DNA from: Gnetum montanum
Lineage: Eukaryota > Streptophyta > Gnetopsida > Gnetales > Gnetaceae
Length of the DNA: 39,383 nucleotides
NCBI GenBank assembly: GCA_015680685.1
Contig: MNCI01026334.1
Span: 87,951 to 127,333, forward strand
Direction: 5' to 3'
In this document: piece after piece, positions 10,354 to 20,640 of the stretch
Layout of the letters: the number at the start of each line of letters is the position of its first letter
How positions within the stretch are numbered: position 1 is the first letter of the stretch
Notes under the pieces: generated by a model
Seen by the model: the letters and a program-made list of their open reading frames with translations, nothing else
Told to the model about the DNA's origin: nothing
Databases searched by the model: none
Program-made: the position numbers and the translations under genes

Positions 10354-11233
10354 CTATTTCTTTAATTTTTGCAATTTTCTGTGAAGGGTGGGATGTGTAG
10401 GCATGATCTTGTACTCGCCATCTCCCTCACTGGATACGTCAAAGGGTAGTTCTGACCAAGAGACATATGAAGGAATGGCTCCTATGTCTGCATCTTCTGA
10501 TGCTTCTTCTATTTTAGGAAGGTCATGGGTTGGAGATTGACCAATGTCTAGGGTTTCACTAGTGATGTATTGCTTAGGTTCAAACAGTTCAACCTCTGAC
10601 CCTTGGTTCATTCCTACGTGTGAGGAAGTAAGTGATGTTGCAGCATCCCTGTGCATCACGATTTCATCGCCCTCATAAGGTAGGTGAATTTCATGATGGA
10701 TCGATGATGATACAAATTTTAGTTAAGCTAACCAAGGCCATCCCAAAATCAGATTGAACCCCGGCATCTCATCCATGACTACAAATTCAGCCGATGTGGG
10801 GAACCAGTCCCTTGCTATGAAATCCAAGGTAACCATGCCTTTTACCATGACACAGGAACCACTAAAAGATTTCAAGAATGATGTTGTTGTTGGCCATATT
10901 TGTTCCGTGAGGCCTAGTTGTTCAATGACAGGAAAAGGTATTACATTTGTTGCCGCTCTGTTATCAACATGCACCCTATGTATCTTAAATTGGTTAATTT
11001 GTATCATTATAAACATAGGGGCAATAGTAACCTCTCCCATTTTTTCGTCTTGTTTAATGTCACTGGCATGAAATCCTAGAGATGTGGACCTCGATTCTTG
11101 ATGTGGAGACAATATGGCGTAAATAGATGGTTCATTTGCAAGAAGGTCTTCACTAACAGGAATTGAAGTCAACATACGCACTAGAGCTTCCTGATGTACC
11201 AAGGAGGTCATTACTAGGTCATATAGGCTTATA
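10354..11233 (-). pseudogene. T2 protease region
   Basis: Retropepsin-like aspartic protease, which would cleave the Gag-Pol precursor. The frame runs through ISLYDLVMTSLVHQEALVRM, a conserved lead-in of plant gypsy proteases, to the active-site loop VHVDNRAATNVIP. The catalytic Asp is kept, but the invariant Gly of D-x-G-A has become Arg. The flap/second-half region ends FNLILGWPWLA, matching the usual ILGRPWL. After one TAA (about 10,719) the same frame continues as an acidic linker (10,354-10,659) and then stops at the minisatellite spacer. Upstream, the frame is joined to gag B once the solo LTR is removed. The Gly-to-Arg change and the stops make it inactive. Confidence 0.8.
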
Positions 11234-11238
11234 GAGGT
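11234..11238. repeat. Target-site duplication, left copy (GAGGT)
   Basis: GAGGT immediately before the TG end of the solo LTR; identical to 13,459-13,463. Confidence 0.85.
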
Positions 11239-11841
11239 TGTACTATCTGAAATTTTCAGTGCGAGGCTAGAATGAAATGGATGCCAAGAGATCTACGAAA
11301 GACACAGTAAGACCCAACCTTCGTGTGAGCGTAAGCTAAAAATAAACGAAGGCGGAGTGCCTTGAATGGTCTGCATGCAGATCAAACAAGGACTTCCCCT
11401 AGCATACGCTTTTGCGATGCACTGGGTTATATGTAAACGAATGCAAATGAAAAATGTAAACAAATGTATGAAATGTAAGATGAAAAAAAAACGTAAATAA
11501 AGATGATGGAAATTGTAACAAATGTAAATAACATAAATAGAGAAAACAATGGAATGGAAAAATTGTAATTATTGACGATTACAAAAAAGTGCACTAATCA
11601 GAATGTAGTTGTGGATTGATTGCAAGGAGGACGTTTAGCCCCGATGTGAGTGATGTACAGATGCTGGGAGATTGTAGGTTTCTAGTTGCAGGTGTGCAGC
11701 GTCACCAAAATTGCCCCAAGTGCTCAGCGTGACTAAGTCTGGCTAATGCCCAATCGTACAAGGTAATGATGATGAGATTTTCCAACTCTCTAGATTTTGA
11801 TGCCCCAAAATTGCCAACCTTGATTAAATGGAAAAACGAGG

Positions 11842-11849
11842 TATTTATA
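11842..11849 (-). promoter_or_regulatory. Solo LTR TATA box
   Basis: TATAAATA on the minus strand in the context CCTATAAATACCTCG, at the same place as in the T2 LTR. Confidence 0.6.
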
Positions 11850-12439
11850 GGATTTTCGAGCATAGAACCCAGATCTGGAGGAAGATCTATTACTGCAGGG
11901 TGAGGGAAATGCAAATCGGGTGACAAGTATCTGCGTTTTGACCAAATGCACAGAATTTCACAATGTACAGGGTGCAGCGTGACCAAGATCTCTTATGCTG
12001 GCGTGTGTAATCCATAGCGTAAGAGCTTGATACGTTGAAAAATGAAAAATGTACAAAGAATGTTAAAGTACAAGAGTGGGTCTGGATGTCTAGCCTCCAG
12101 ATCTACAGATTTGTGCTATTTTTTCTCCACCAAGGCCTCCAGCATGTGTGGGTCTAGCTTTGGTGTGTCTGCAGCATGTCCTGGCATCAGCGTCTAGCAT
12201 CCAGCGTCCTAGCTTGTCAGCGTCCAATGTGTCCAAGTGTTTACACTGTGCATAAGCTGGTATCAACATGCGAGCATCACTATCAGCATGTCCAATGTTT
12301 ATGATGCATTTTGAGCCCATTTTTGACCTATGAGACCCATTTTCGGAGTGGATCTACATGCTTGAGGTGGAGAGGGTTCTGCATGTCTATTTTGAGCTGA
12401 TTTGGAGGCTATTTTGGCATACTTTTAGCTAGTCATGTT

Positions 12440-13415
12440 GTGGTCACGTTGGCAAGCGTGACCACAGCATGACCAAATGTTTATGCCCTATTTTGAGCTA
12501 ATTTTTGGATGCTGATGCCTGTTTGTTGATGCTCAACTACTGCCTACTCTCCAGGGTGGCCTGGATGCTAAATTTTACTCCATTTTGCTACTATTCTGGG
12601 CTCATTTTATTTGGTCACGTTGTGGTCATGCTGGCCAACGTGACCTCAGCATGATCAATTGAAAATGCCACATTTGAGGTCCAAATCTTGATTTTCTAAA
12701 GCCTGAGAGTCAATACAGTTGTTGCCTATCCCCTGGGAATTGAGTTCATGTCAAAACTAGACCTGAAACTGCTTGATGTGCCTTGCTTTTGCTTGGTTAC
12801 ACTGTGGTCATGCTATGCAGCATGACCTCAACGTGACTAACTGAAAATGTCATGTTTGAGGCCCAAATTTTGATTTTCTGGAGCCTGTGAACATGTACAA
12901 TTATTTCCTAGCTCTCGAGAGTTGAATTCATGTCCAAATTCTACTCGAAGGTGTCCGAATTGAGTTGTTCTTGTTTGGTCACGCTGTGGTCACACTGTGT
13001 AGCGTGATCGTAGCATTACTAACTGAAAGTGGCTCAAAACATGTGATTCTAAGCTTAAATTTTGAGGTTCCAAAGGCTGGGAGCTGCAAGGGGCATCGGT
13101 GAAGCTCATGGAGGGTCCGTGTGCTCGAATCTGAGCTGTTTGGACTTGATTTTAGGGCTCCAGAAGTTCGTCACACTGTATGCCCGCTGGTCTTATGCTG
13201 GGTAGCGTGACCATAGTGTGACCAAAGTGTACACAGCCAAAACCATGAATTTTGAGCCTAAAACCCTAGATTCTGGATGCCGAGAGTTGGAGTAATCGCC
13301 TGTGGGCCCTGGGGGGACTTTTCCTATTCAATTATATGTTTTTTCATGCTGTTTTGGAGGCTCTCAAGTTTGGTCATGCTGTACTCATGTTGGGCAATGG
13401 CATGACTTAGCTTGA
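12440..13415 (-). repeat. 180-200 bp tandem subrepeats with inverted GTCACG/CGTGAC motifs (solo LTR U3)
   Basis: About six degenerate units recur near 12,452, 12,636, 12,822, 13,000, 13,200 and 13,395. Each carries an AGCGTGACC-AGCATGAC core followed by similar text (GAAAATG, GAGGTCCAAAT, TTGATTTTCT). Complementary arms also occur: GGTCACGTTG (12,613-12,622) pairs with CAACGTGACC (12,636-12,645). Confidence 0.7.
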
Positions 13416-13458
13416 GTCCTGTCTAAAAGCACTAGTGTAAAATTTTATGGTGTTTTCA

Positions 13459-13463
13459 GAGGT
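13459..13463. repeat. Target-site duplication, right copy (GAGGT)
   Basis: GAGGT immediately after the CA end of the solo LTR; identical to 11,234-11,238. Confidence 0.85.
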
Positions 13464-16352
13464 GTTCTTTTATTTTAAGGCCTATGTAACCTGGGTCAGG
13501 GCACTAGCCAAGTCTTTGCTATTTGGAATATTTTTATCTATTAAGACTTGATCCATTTGACCCAACATTTTTATCTCTCGCAAAAGAGTTTTTGCATTAT
13601 TAACTATAGCTGTTAGGTTTGGGACATTGGACACTCCTAAGTTCTTGTCTTGACGACTCATGCTAGGCTGATCAGTAACTGGAACCATAGGGAAAACATT
13701 CAGCGGTGTGGGTTTTGGCATTCCTAACTCATAACCATGATATTCTTTTGCCAGAAGTTCCCTGGTCAGTCTATCAACGAGGCATTCTCGCAAGGGTCGC
13801 GAGGAAACTATTGGGGGTTGCACATCAAGGTGTTTCGGCACCCAGATTACAAATGAAGTGGGTTGAGTTTGCGATGACACATTTGCTGTTGCAACTGTAG
13901 GATGTACTTAGATGACGAATTATTTTCGTGATGTAGTAGATGTGTGTGTAGCAAAAGGAGCTTGTGGGGATGTTAGCGTAGATGCAGTTTCAGCAGGCAC
14001 ACGAATCACAAAAGGCCTTCGTGGGATGTCTTGTTCATTTTCGACATGGATGGTGTTAATTCCATAGGGCGACTCTTTGGTGTTAAGAGGATCTTTGTAG
14101 ACCCCCATAGACTGATTTTGAGGTCTTACTAGGTTGGCTTCATCAAAGACTATCTCACCTCTATCAATCATATGTTGTATGTCTTGTTTTAGGGTAAAGT
14201 AGTAGTCAGTTCCATGCCCACATCTTTGGTGATACAAACAGAATCTGTCTAACCTGAAACCTCTTGGAATAGGGAGTTCATTAGCTGTTGCCAACCTTGG
14301 ATTTTTAACCAACTCACAGTATCGATCATATTTTTGAGATGCTGCAGGAGACATTTGTTTATGTTGAATCAACCCAACCTTTAGAAGTTGGTCCAGTAGT
14401 TGTGAAGGCTTCATGGGTAAGGGTGTGTACTAGGTAGGGTCTTTTCATTCGAAGGTACGAGTATGACTCGTGTTAGTAGTTTGGGCAGAGGAGGGTTCAG
14501 GTGTAGGTGTAGTAGCAGTTCTTTTGTGACTAGTGGGGGGGGCAGGTTGTTTCCCTTTCTACCCTGCATTGTTGGGTCGAAATGTCTCTGCTACTACTAC
14601 GACTATTGTTTTAGACTTGCCTTTATCTTTCTTCGTATGTTGGCTTTTAAAAGTTAGATAAGTTGGGTCATGACTTGTCTGTGCTGCCTCTTCTATGTTT
14701 TTGATTTGGACAAACGCCTGACTCAAAGTGTGAGCATTCAGATAATAGAGTTTTGACTTAATGAAATCATTCATGCCACCTTTGAGGATTGTGAGTAAAT
14801 ACATTTCTGGGATAGGCTCGTGAAGTTCGTTAAGGGTAGCACTTCATCTTTGGATGAACTTTTGTACGAGCTCCAATGGCGCTTCTTTTATTTGGATTAG
14901 ACTGTCTAGTGTGGCTTTAGGCTTTAGGTTATACTTAAAATGGGTAACGAATTGATGTAACAAATCCTCTAAAGAGGATATGAAGTTATGCAGTAGGGCT
15001 CAATACCAATCTAAGGCTTTTCTAGTTAAGGACATGGCGAACACACGTAGGATTGCATGAGGCCATGCTTGAAGTAAGAGACACTCTAATCGAAATATCA
15101 CTAGGTGAGCATTTGGATCTCCCTCTGCATTATACTTGGTCATTTGCGACAATGAAATTCCTTTTGCTAAAGTCAATGGTAGCACTGAAGAGCTAATTGA
15201 GTCATCTTGATAGAAGTCCAACACCTTGACTTCTTCATTGTTTGCGATCTTAAGGCACTTTACTTCATCAATTAATGCTTACATCATATTTCTAGCATCT
15301 GCCCATTCTTGAGCACTAGGTGGACTAGCTAGTTGGTTAGATTGTGCTTGGTGATAGTTAGATTGTTGTGTGATTTGTGGGAAAGATGACTGCAGGGTTG
15401 TTGATGGTTGTACTTGAGGGACATTCACAGATGGGATTGCAACAGGTGGTATCCTATAGTGAGTAGGTTGATGTTGTTGAATGATAGGTGTAGGCCACTG
15501 CCTGGTTACAAGTTGTGAGGAAACACCCTAAACCTATTATGTTGAAGTAGTGAAGGGTGTTCCTTGGATTTGCACTCATGGTATGTAATGAGTAGATATA
15601 GAAGTGGGTATCACAGATGGCATCCCAATTATTTGGGATCAAAAGGTTGCTCCCATATTAGCTTGAGAGGGGAGTTTTTGGGATTGTCCTTGTGAGAGGC
15701 AGGGTAAAGTGGTAACCGGAGGAATAACAGGGATGGGCATATTGAATTGGATGTTGGTTGTAGGGAAAACAGGAATGGGGGTGGATGCTTCATGTTGAGA
15801 AATGGGTACTTGAGTGCTTGTAAATGCATGAAGAGGCATAGTCTCTCCCATGAAAGGGTGGAATAATGAGTTTGCATAAGTATGAGGACTGAGAGTGCGG
15901 TACGAATCCCCATGTTCGGATTGAGCTACGAAATCATCTTCCTTGTCTCCATTTTGAGGCTCTACGATGGGTTGCTACAAGGTTTGATTCCTTACCATGA
16001 GGAGCTGGGATATGAGTTCATGATGGGATTTAGAGAGGGGAATCACGTCATATGCTGAAGGGATAAAGTTATGGCCTCCCTTATAGATGAGTTCATAATG
16101 TTTTTTTTCTTCCATTTCCGTGCGATCAATGGGCAGGTTAGCTTGGATCTTTACGTAGATGAAGTTGTATTGTTCCGGGATGAGAATTGTATAAGTGGGG
16201 TCTTTGCCTTGTAACTGAAGTGACCGTCGAGTTGCCCCTTGAGGGTTCATCTCTCCAACGGTGACTATGGGTTCAGTTGCGGTCATAGGATTTGAGATTT
16301 TGGCATTAAGGTCAAAAACTAGCAATGCTACTTTTATCTAAGAAGATTCCAT
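13464..16352 (-). pseudogene. gag B: T2 gag
   Basis: Gag precursor of T2. The likely start is the ATG at 16,352 (MESS), soon interrupted by a stop. GEMNPQGATRRSLQLQGKDP and the N-terminal domain (AYDVIPLSKSHHELISQLL) follow, then a Gln/Pro-rich extension, the gag domain (YNAEGDPNAHLV, AMSLTRKALDWY, about 14,560-15,224) and a nucleocapsid motif CLYHQRCGHGTDYY near 14,220, in which the last Cys of the CxxHx4Hx4C motif is Tyr. The last recognisable part (13,482-13,880) has LTRELLAKEYHGYELG and ends ALTQVT before a TAG, 20 bp from the solo LTR target site. It is very similar to gag A throughout. Multiple stops and frame changes; non-functional. Confidence 0.85.
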
Positions 16353-16390
16353 GTGTGTAACTAACTTAACTAGCTGAATGTGTGTAAGCA

Positions 16391-16480
16391 ACATATGCAA
16401 GCTGAGCTTGAGCAAGTTGGACGTATGCAAGTTGAGCTTGAGCAAGCTGGACATATGCAAGTTGAGCTTGAGCAAGCTGG
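16391..16480 (-). repeat. Three 30 bp tandem repeats in the T2 leader
   Basis: Three consecutive 30 bp units starting ACATATGCAAG or ACGTATGCAAG (16,391, 16,421, 16,451) with only a few differences. On the minus strand they translate as repeated QLAQAQLAYV because 30 is a multiple of three; I take this as a by-product. The neighbouring leader (16,490-16,920) is rich in AGCGTG/TGTGTG words and shows no gene. Confidence 0.75.
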
Positions 16481-16932
16481 GTGTAAACGTTAGCATGAGT
16501 GCAACCTGAACGTGCGTATGCTAGCTTGTGCGCAGTGTATGCAAGTGTAGCATGCATGCAGCGTAAGCACAACGTGACACAGCGTGTGTGAGTGATGTGC
16601 GTGCACAGTGTGTGTATGCCAGATGTGTGCACTAGTGTGTATACGCTGCGTTGGGTTTTGTAGCGTACATTGTTTTGGATTTTCACAGCATTGGGCTTTG
16701 CAGTGTGTGTACATGTGTTGGGTTTTCATAGCATGTGCACACTATACTTAATATTTTCAGCATCAGTTACAGAATTTACTGCATTGGTAGCAACATAAAA
16801 TTTTTGCAAGGATTTAATTCAATCGTGAACAGATTGGTATGGTTTAAGCAAGCTAATCTTGCATTCTACATCTGATCTGTACCATGCATGAAAGGTAATG
16901 GAATCAATGTTTTATTGGGATGGAAAACAAGG

Positions 16933-16957
16933 TGGCCCTCCTTCTAGCACCAATTTC
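16933..16957 (-). other. Possible primer-binding site of T2
   Basis: Next to the LTR end (TGGTACA, then GAAAT) the minus strand reads TGGTGCTAGAAGGAGGGCC. The position and the TGG start fit a primer-binding site, but I cannot match it confidently to a plant tRNA 3' end. Confidence 0.4.
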
Positions 16958-17484
16958 TGTACCATCTAAAATTGTTAGCATAAGGCTGGAGGAAAAATGA
17001 ACGCCGAAATATCTCTGGAGAGATACAACTGATCCTACCTTCGCATGAGGGCAAGCTAGAAAAATGAAGGCAGAGTGCCTTGAATGGTTTGCATGTAAAT
17101 CAACCAAGGACTTCCCTGAGCGTAAGCTACAGCTAGCGCTAAGGTTATCGTAAACGGTGTAAACAGAATGTGAACGAAATGCAAACAACGACACGAAATG
17201 TAAACAGAACGCATAAATAGAGAAAACGAAGCGTAAACAGAGCTATATTGTAAACAAGGCATAAATAGAGTAAACAATGTAAATGGAAGGCAATAATGAG
17301 ACTATGTTGTATTAATTAACAAGATGTGCACCGGTCAAAACGTAGTTGCATGTCTGGATTGCAAATCAGACGTTAAGCTCTAATGTGAGGTGTTTGCAGG
17401 CACTGGGGATCACGTGCATCTGGGCTCAGGATTGTTGGTTTTCTTTCTTCAAAATTGCCAACACATTTATGTCAATGAACAGGG

Positions 17485-17492
17485 TATTTATA
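17485..17492 (-). promoter_or_regulatory. T2 LTR TATA box
   Basis: TATAAATA on the minus strand in ATGTATAAATACCCTG. It defines the U3/R boundary. Confidence 0.6.
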
Positions 17493-17914
17493 CATTTTGC
17501 TAGGCTCAAGAGTAGGATTTGCAAATGAGGTCAATGGCTGTGAGATGAGAGAAAAATGGATCGTGTGACATGTGTTCAATGCACAACTGGACATACGTAG
17601 GTAGACTACGTTCTAGACTAGATACACTATATCTTACAATCTATTTTAGCTTGTGCAGGCTGGCTTATGCTCATAGAAGCATGTACAATCTATAGCGTAA
17701 GAGCTTGACTAGCTCAAAAATGTGAAAAATTTACAATGAAATGATAGTGTACAATAAGAGATCTTGCTTTTGGCTCACTTGGAACTTTTGAATTTGCAGA
17801 CTGATTGCTGCTAAAAGTGTTTTTGCTTCGCCAGGGTTGCCAGCATGCCTTGATCTTGTCTCAGCATTCCCTTAGCATGTGTCTGAAGTGCTTTTTCTCG
17901 GTCGTGACCAGTGC

Positions 17915-18500
17915 TCACGCTGGACTCACACTGCCAACGTGACCTCAGCATGCATGACCAACAATAATGCATTTTGTGCCAAAATTTCACCTTTAAGACC
18001 TTTTTTTGAAATGTAACTATTACCTAACCTTGAGGACATCCTGCATGTTTAATTTGAGCCTGTCTATGCTTGGATTTAGGCCACTTTTGGCAACCCACGC
18101 TGGGCTCACGCTGTCAGCGTGACCTGGGCGTGAGCAAGCTGGGATAGTATATTTCACACCAAATCTTGATTTTTGAGACCTATCTTTCAAGTGCAACTAC
18201 TGCCTAGCCTTAGGGAAAACCTGCATGCTAAGTCTGAGCCTGTTTGTGCCTTGATCCAGGTCATTTTGGGTAACTCACATTATTAGCGTGACCTCAGCAT
18301 GAGTGCTAAAATGAAGTATTTTTAGACCTGAAATCAGAATTCTGAGGGCTGGGACCTGGAGCAATCATTAGTGGGCCTCGAGGGGGCCTTGTACCCTCAA
18401 AATTAGGCCATTTTAACACTCTTTTGAAGCTATTTTGAGTTACTCACGCTGGACTCACGCTGCCAGCGTGACCTGGGTGTGACCTCAATGTGAGTAGCAA
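17915..18500 (-). repeat. 165-180 bp subrepeats with TCACGCTG/CAGCGTGA hairpins (T2 LTR U3)
   Basis: Four units with cores near 17,934, 18,114, 18,281 and 18,462. Two contain almost perfect dyads with a one-base centre: TCACGCTGTCAGCGTGA at 18,106-18,122 and TCACGCTGCCAGCGTGA at 18,455-18,471. Text between cores is also repeated (CTACTGCCTAGCCTT, CCTGCATG, GAGCCTGT). Confidence 0.7.
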
Positions 18501-18644
18501 GATTTGTGCGATTTTGACTTGAAATCTTGGATTTTGGATGCTGAAACTTGGAGCGGTCATCAGTGGACCCTGAGGGGGCCTTACTCATTCAAATTAGGAT
18601 TTTTTTGACTTGATTTGGAGGCTCTAAAGGTGCTTATGTTGAGG

Positions 18645-18730
18645 GCAAGCTAGCTTGACAAGCCGAGTGTGACTAAGCTAGCTTGACAAGCTGAGCGTGG
18701 GCAAGCTAGATTGACAAGCCAAGTGTGAGT
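18645..18730 (-). repeat. About 30 bp triple repeat in the T2 LTR
   Basis: Three adjacent units of GCAAGCTAGCTTGACAAGC followed by a GAGTGTGA-like tail. Each unit contains AAGCTAGCTT, a 10 bp palindrome, intact in the first two. Confidence 0.65.
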
Positions 18731-18824
18731 TCCATGCCTTAGTCAAATTTTTGCCTCCCAAAACTCAAGAAGCTCTGAATTGTTCTCGTTTCAAAGTGTT
18801 AAGCTGAAATTTTGTGGTGTTTCA

Positions 18825-19647
18825 TCATCGAACTCCATGAACAAGCTAGTTGTGGTATTTAGATAGTTACATGTTGATTGTAATTCGTTGTCTTCCCACC
18901 TAGACTAGTATTTGCTTTGTCACCTATGGTTTAGTCCATAGTGAGGTGTATGATGTGATCCTAAACTATTTCTACTCCTAGAGACAATGGAAAATAATCT
19001 TGATTAAACTAATAAGCAATAGAAAATGAAGTCTAAGTTAGCCTAAGTGCGATGAGCATTCATTTCTTAATCATCCATACACATCTTGGACCTCGTGCAT
19101 GACTACTACTGGGATTACCAAGCATAGATCCTAGGTACGCTACTAGGTTACCAAGTAGTCACACTTAAATGCTCATGATTAAATTTTGCAGTTAACAATA
19201 AGAATAGTAAATGATGGTAAAGAAATATTAACTAAGAAAACAATAAATAATAATAAAAATCAATAATAACAATTAGATAATTAAAACTAAGTGAATGTTG
19301 CAATGATGAAGTAATCTCGATCTTTATTGCCGATCATGTGTGTGTCGAAGTACATCACACTCGAATAAAGGTTCCATACAATTACAAGCATCACACTGCG
19401 AGCATGCACTTGGAAAAATAGTCTAACTCATATGAAAACAAACTACAAGAGCTTCCCTACAATTAACCCAAAAGATACCTAACTGTGGTAGGAGCCCACT
19501 TATTTATAGGCCAAAACAGGCTTCGCGTAAACAGGGCCATGTCGATGCATGGAGGGATGCGTCAATGGGGCCACGTCAACGCAGCTGCGTATACGGGGCC
19601 CCGTATACATGGCCTAGTCGATGCATCGACTGTATAGTGCTTCATCA
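18825..19647 (-). repeat. P1: truncated P-family LTR
   Basis: Homologous to the P2 LTRs: TCGAACTCC, TTGTCTTCCCACCTAGACTAG, GGTTTAGTCCATAGTGAGGT and the downstream CGATCTTTATTGCCGATCATG block all align. About 64 bp of the plus-strand left end are missing, exactly where T2 begins, so T2 inserted into P1. The right terminus is TTCATCA at 19,647, next to copia gag. A minus-strand TATAAATA is at 19,501-19,508. Whether it was a solo LTR or a 5' LTR cannot be decided. Confidence 0.8.
19560..19631 (-). promoter_or_regulatory. P1 palindrome cluster upstream of the TATA box
   Basis: GTATACGGGGCCCCGTATAC (19,589-19,608) is a perfect 20 bp palindrome and AGTCGATGCATCGACT (19,616-19,631) a perfect 16 bp palindrome. 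Partial copies (GTCGATGCATGG, GATGCGTCAA) lie between them and the TATA box. The homologous stretch of P2 and P3 has unrelated GCGATATCGC palindromes. Confidence 0.65.
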
Positions 19648-20372
19648 CCTATGTTATGGCTTCAAGGTTCATCATCAAGTTCATGTTGTAGTCGGCCTAT
19701 TGTTCTAAATGGCCCTTAGGTTGTGGTTTGCTTTGATACCAATTAGGAATGGGGTTGTGACACTTATAAGCAATAAGAGAACTTTGGAGCTTTTCAGATT
19801 TCAAAACTAAAAAATCTTTAATCTCCTCCATGGTTGTAACCTTAGATCTAAATTCTAGTTGTAGCATCCTAATCATTTTTATTATTATGTCACTTTTAGG
19901 CAAGTCCTTGCCTATGCCCCTAATTTCCAAAACAAGATCATTTACCCTAGAGAAATAATCTTTTATTTTCTTATCCTCTCTCATTCTAAGCTTATCATAC
20001 TCACTTTGCAAAACTAAAAGTTTAGATTGCTTAACTATTGATGTCCCCTCATAAGTAGCTTTTAAAGTTTCCCAAATTTCTTTGGCCATTCTACACCTAG
20101 CTACTCAATTAAATTCAGTTTTATTTAATGCGCACTATAAACAATTTTTTTGCTTTGGAATCATGCATAAACTTATGTTTTTCTTCTTGTGTTTACTTAC
20201 ACTAAGGCTTGATGGCTTTTATTGCATTATTGATGGGAAATGTGTAGCCTCTGAGGATGGACTTCCATACTTCAAACTATATATACTTGAAGAAGCCTTG
20301 CATCCTCATCTTCCAATAGGCAAAGTCAAACCCATCGAACATTAGTGGCTTTGTGTAAGATGTCCCCTCCAT
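19648..20372 (-). pseudogene. Ty1/copia gag fragment
   Basis: The start ATG is at 20,372, with KPLMFDGFDFAYWKMRMQGF, the usual copia Gag opening. After frame breaks around 20,100-20,250 a clean stretch (19,697-20,089) carries MAKEIWETLKATYEGTSIVK, QSEYDKLRMREDKKIKDYF and the helical UBN2-type gag core up to QSKPQPKGHLEQ. The zinc knuckle and pol that should follow are absent because the P1 LTR begins at 19,647. The fragment is therefore the 5' end of a copia element split by P1; the rest is not in the window in recognisable form. Confidence 0.85.
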
Positions 20373-20410
20373 AGTTCACTCTTGAAAGTTAACATTGAAT
20401 GAAGAGTACT

Positions 20411-20424
20411 AGGCTCTGATCCCA
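20411..20424 (-). other. copia primer-binding site
   Basis: The minus strand reads TGGGATCAGAGCCT. This matches the copia consensus TGGTATCAGAGC (complementary to initiator tRNA-Met) except for one base and lies directly next to an LTR end. Confidence 0.65.
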
Positions 20425-20426
20425 CT

Positions 20427-20640
20427 TGAGGATCAAGAACTTAGAAGGGGGGTTGAATCAGTTCCTCAATAAAATCTACGTGGTTATGCAACTTAGGTAC
20501 GTTCAAACTTGGAGGGTATAATCCTTGCATACCTTTGAACTTGTTTCTCTAAAATATGGCTTGAAGGGTACCACACCTTGCCCAAGCTCTGAGCTCTGCA
20601 ATAGAGTGTTTCATTGCTACAAAACCACTCAACCTCATTA
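20427..20640 (-). repeat. copia 5' LTR, U5-side part
   Basis: On the minus strand the sequence ends GATTCAACCCCCCTTC...TTGATCCTCA before the primer site, a familiar ending of plant copia LTRs. Weak similarity to 23,610-23,700 (GGCTTCAAGGATCCCAC against GGCTTGAAGGGTACCAC, then AGAGTGTTT and ACACTCAA-type words) suggests a related LTR there. The far end is not defined. Confidence 0.5.

Larger units (their letters stand above)
11239..13458 (-). mobile_element. Solo LTR inserted in T2
   Basis: A 2,220 bp LTR with termini TGTACTATCTG and GGTGTTTTCA on the plus strand and a GAGGT duplication on both sides. Its ends and body match the T2 5' LTR (16,958-18,824): shared termini, the block CCTTCG...GGCGGAGTGCCTTGAATGGT (about 11,315-11,390 against 17,038-17,115), the TATA box and the CAGCGTGAC-type subrepeats. 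No internal sequence is present, so this is a solo LTR left by LTR-LTR recombination. It has the same orientation as T2 and splits T2 gag from protease; across the target site the frame resumes as ISLYDLVMTS. Apart from the TATA box and subrepeats no gene was seen inside. Confidence 0.9.
8846..18824 (-). mobile_element. T2: Tat-type LTR retrotransposon lacking RT-integrase, with nested solo LTR
   Basis: Reading from right to left: 5' LTR (16,958-18,824), primer-site region, leader with 30 bp repeats, gag B, solo LTR insertion, protease, minisatellite spacer and antisense ORF. RT, both RNases H and integrase are absent between protease and spacer, and no 3' LTR was found before gag A, so the left boundary is only the last T2-like feature. 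T2 cuts the P1 LTR at 18,824/18,825 and is therefore younger than P1. Its own left end seems to have been lost in a deletion or recombination with the element that carried gag A. Confidence 0.7.
16958..18824 (-). repeat. T2 5' LTR
   Basis: 1,867 bp, with plus-strand termini TGTACCATCTAAAATT and GTGGTGTTTCA. It is homologous to the solo LTR along its length, with matching ends. U3 (18,824 to about 17,495) is filled with tandem subrepeats; the TATA box is at 17,485-17,492 and R/U5 runs to 16,958. It is shorter than the solo LTR mainly because it has fewer subrepeats. Confidence 0.85.

Noticed and set aside
11239-13458. 3' LTR of T2 immediately after gag
   Set aside because: It has its own GAGGT duplication on both sides and T2 protease continues beyond it, so it is an independent solo LTR.
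16366-16686. ORF with QLAQAQLAYV repeats as a possible protein gene
   Set aside because: It lies in the untranslated leader of T2; the repeat unit is a multiple of three, so the open frame is expected by chance.
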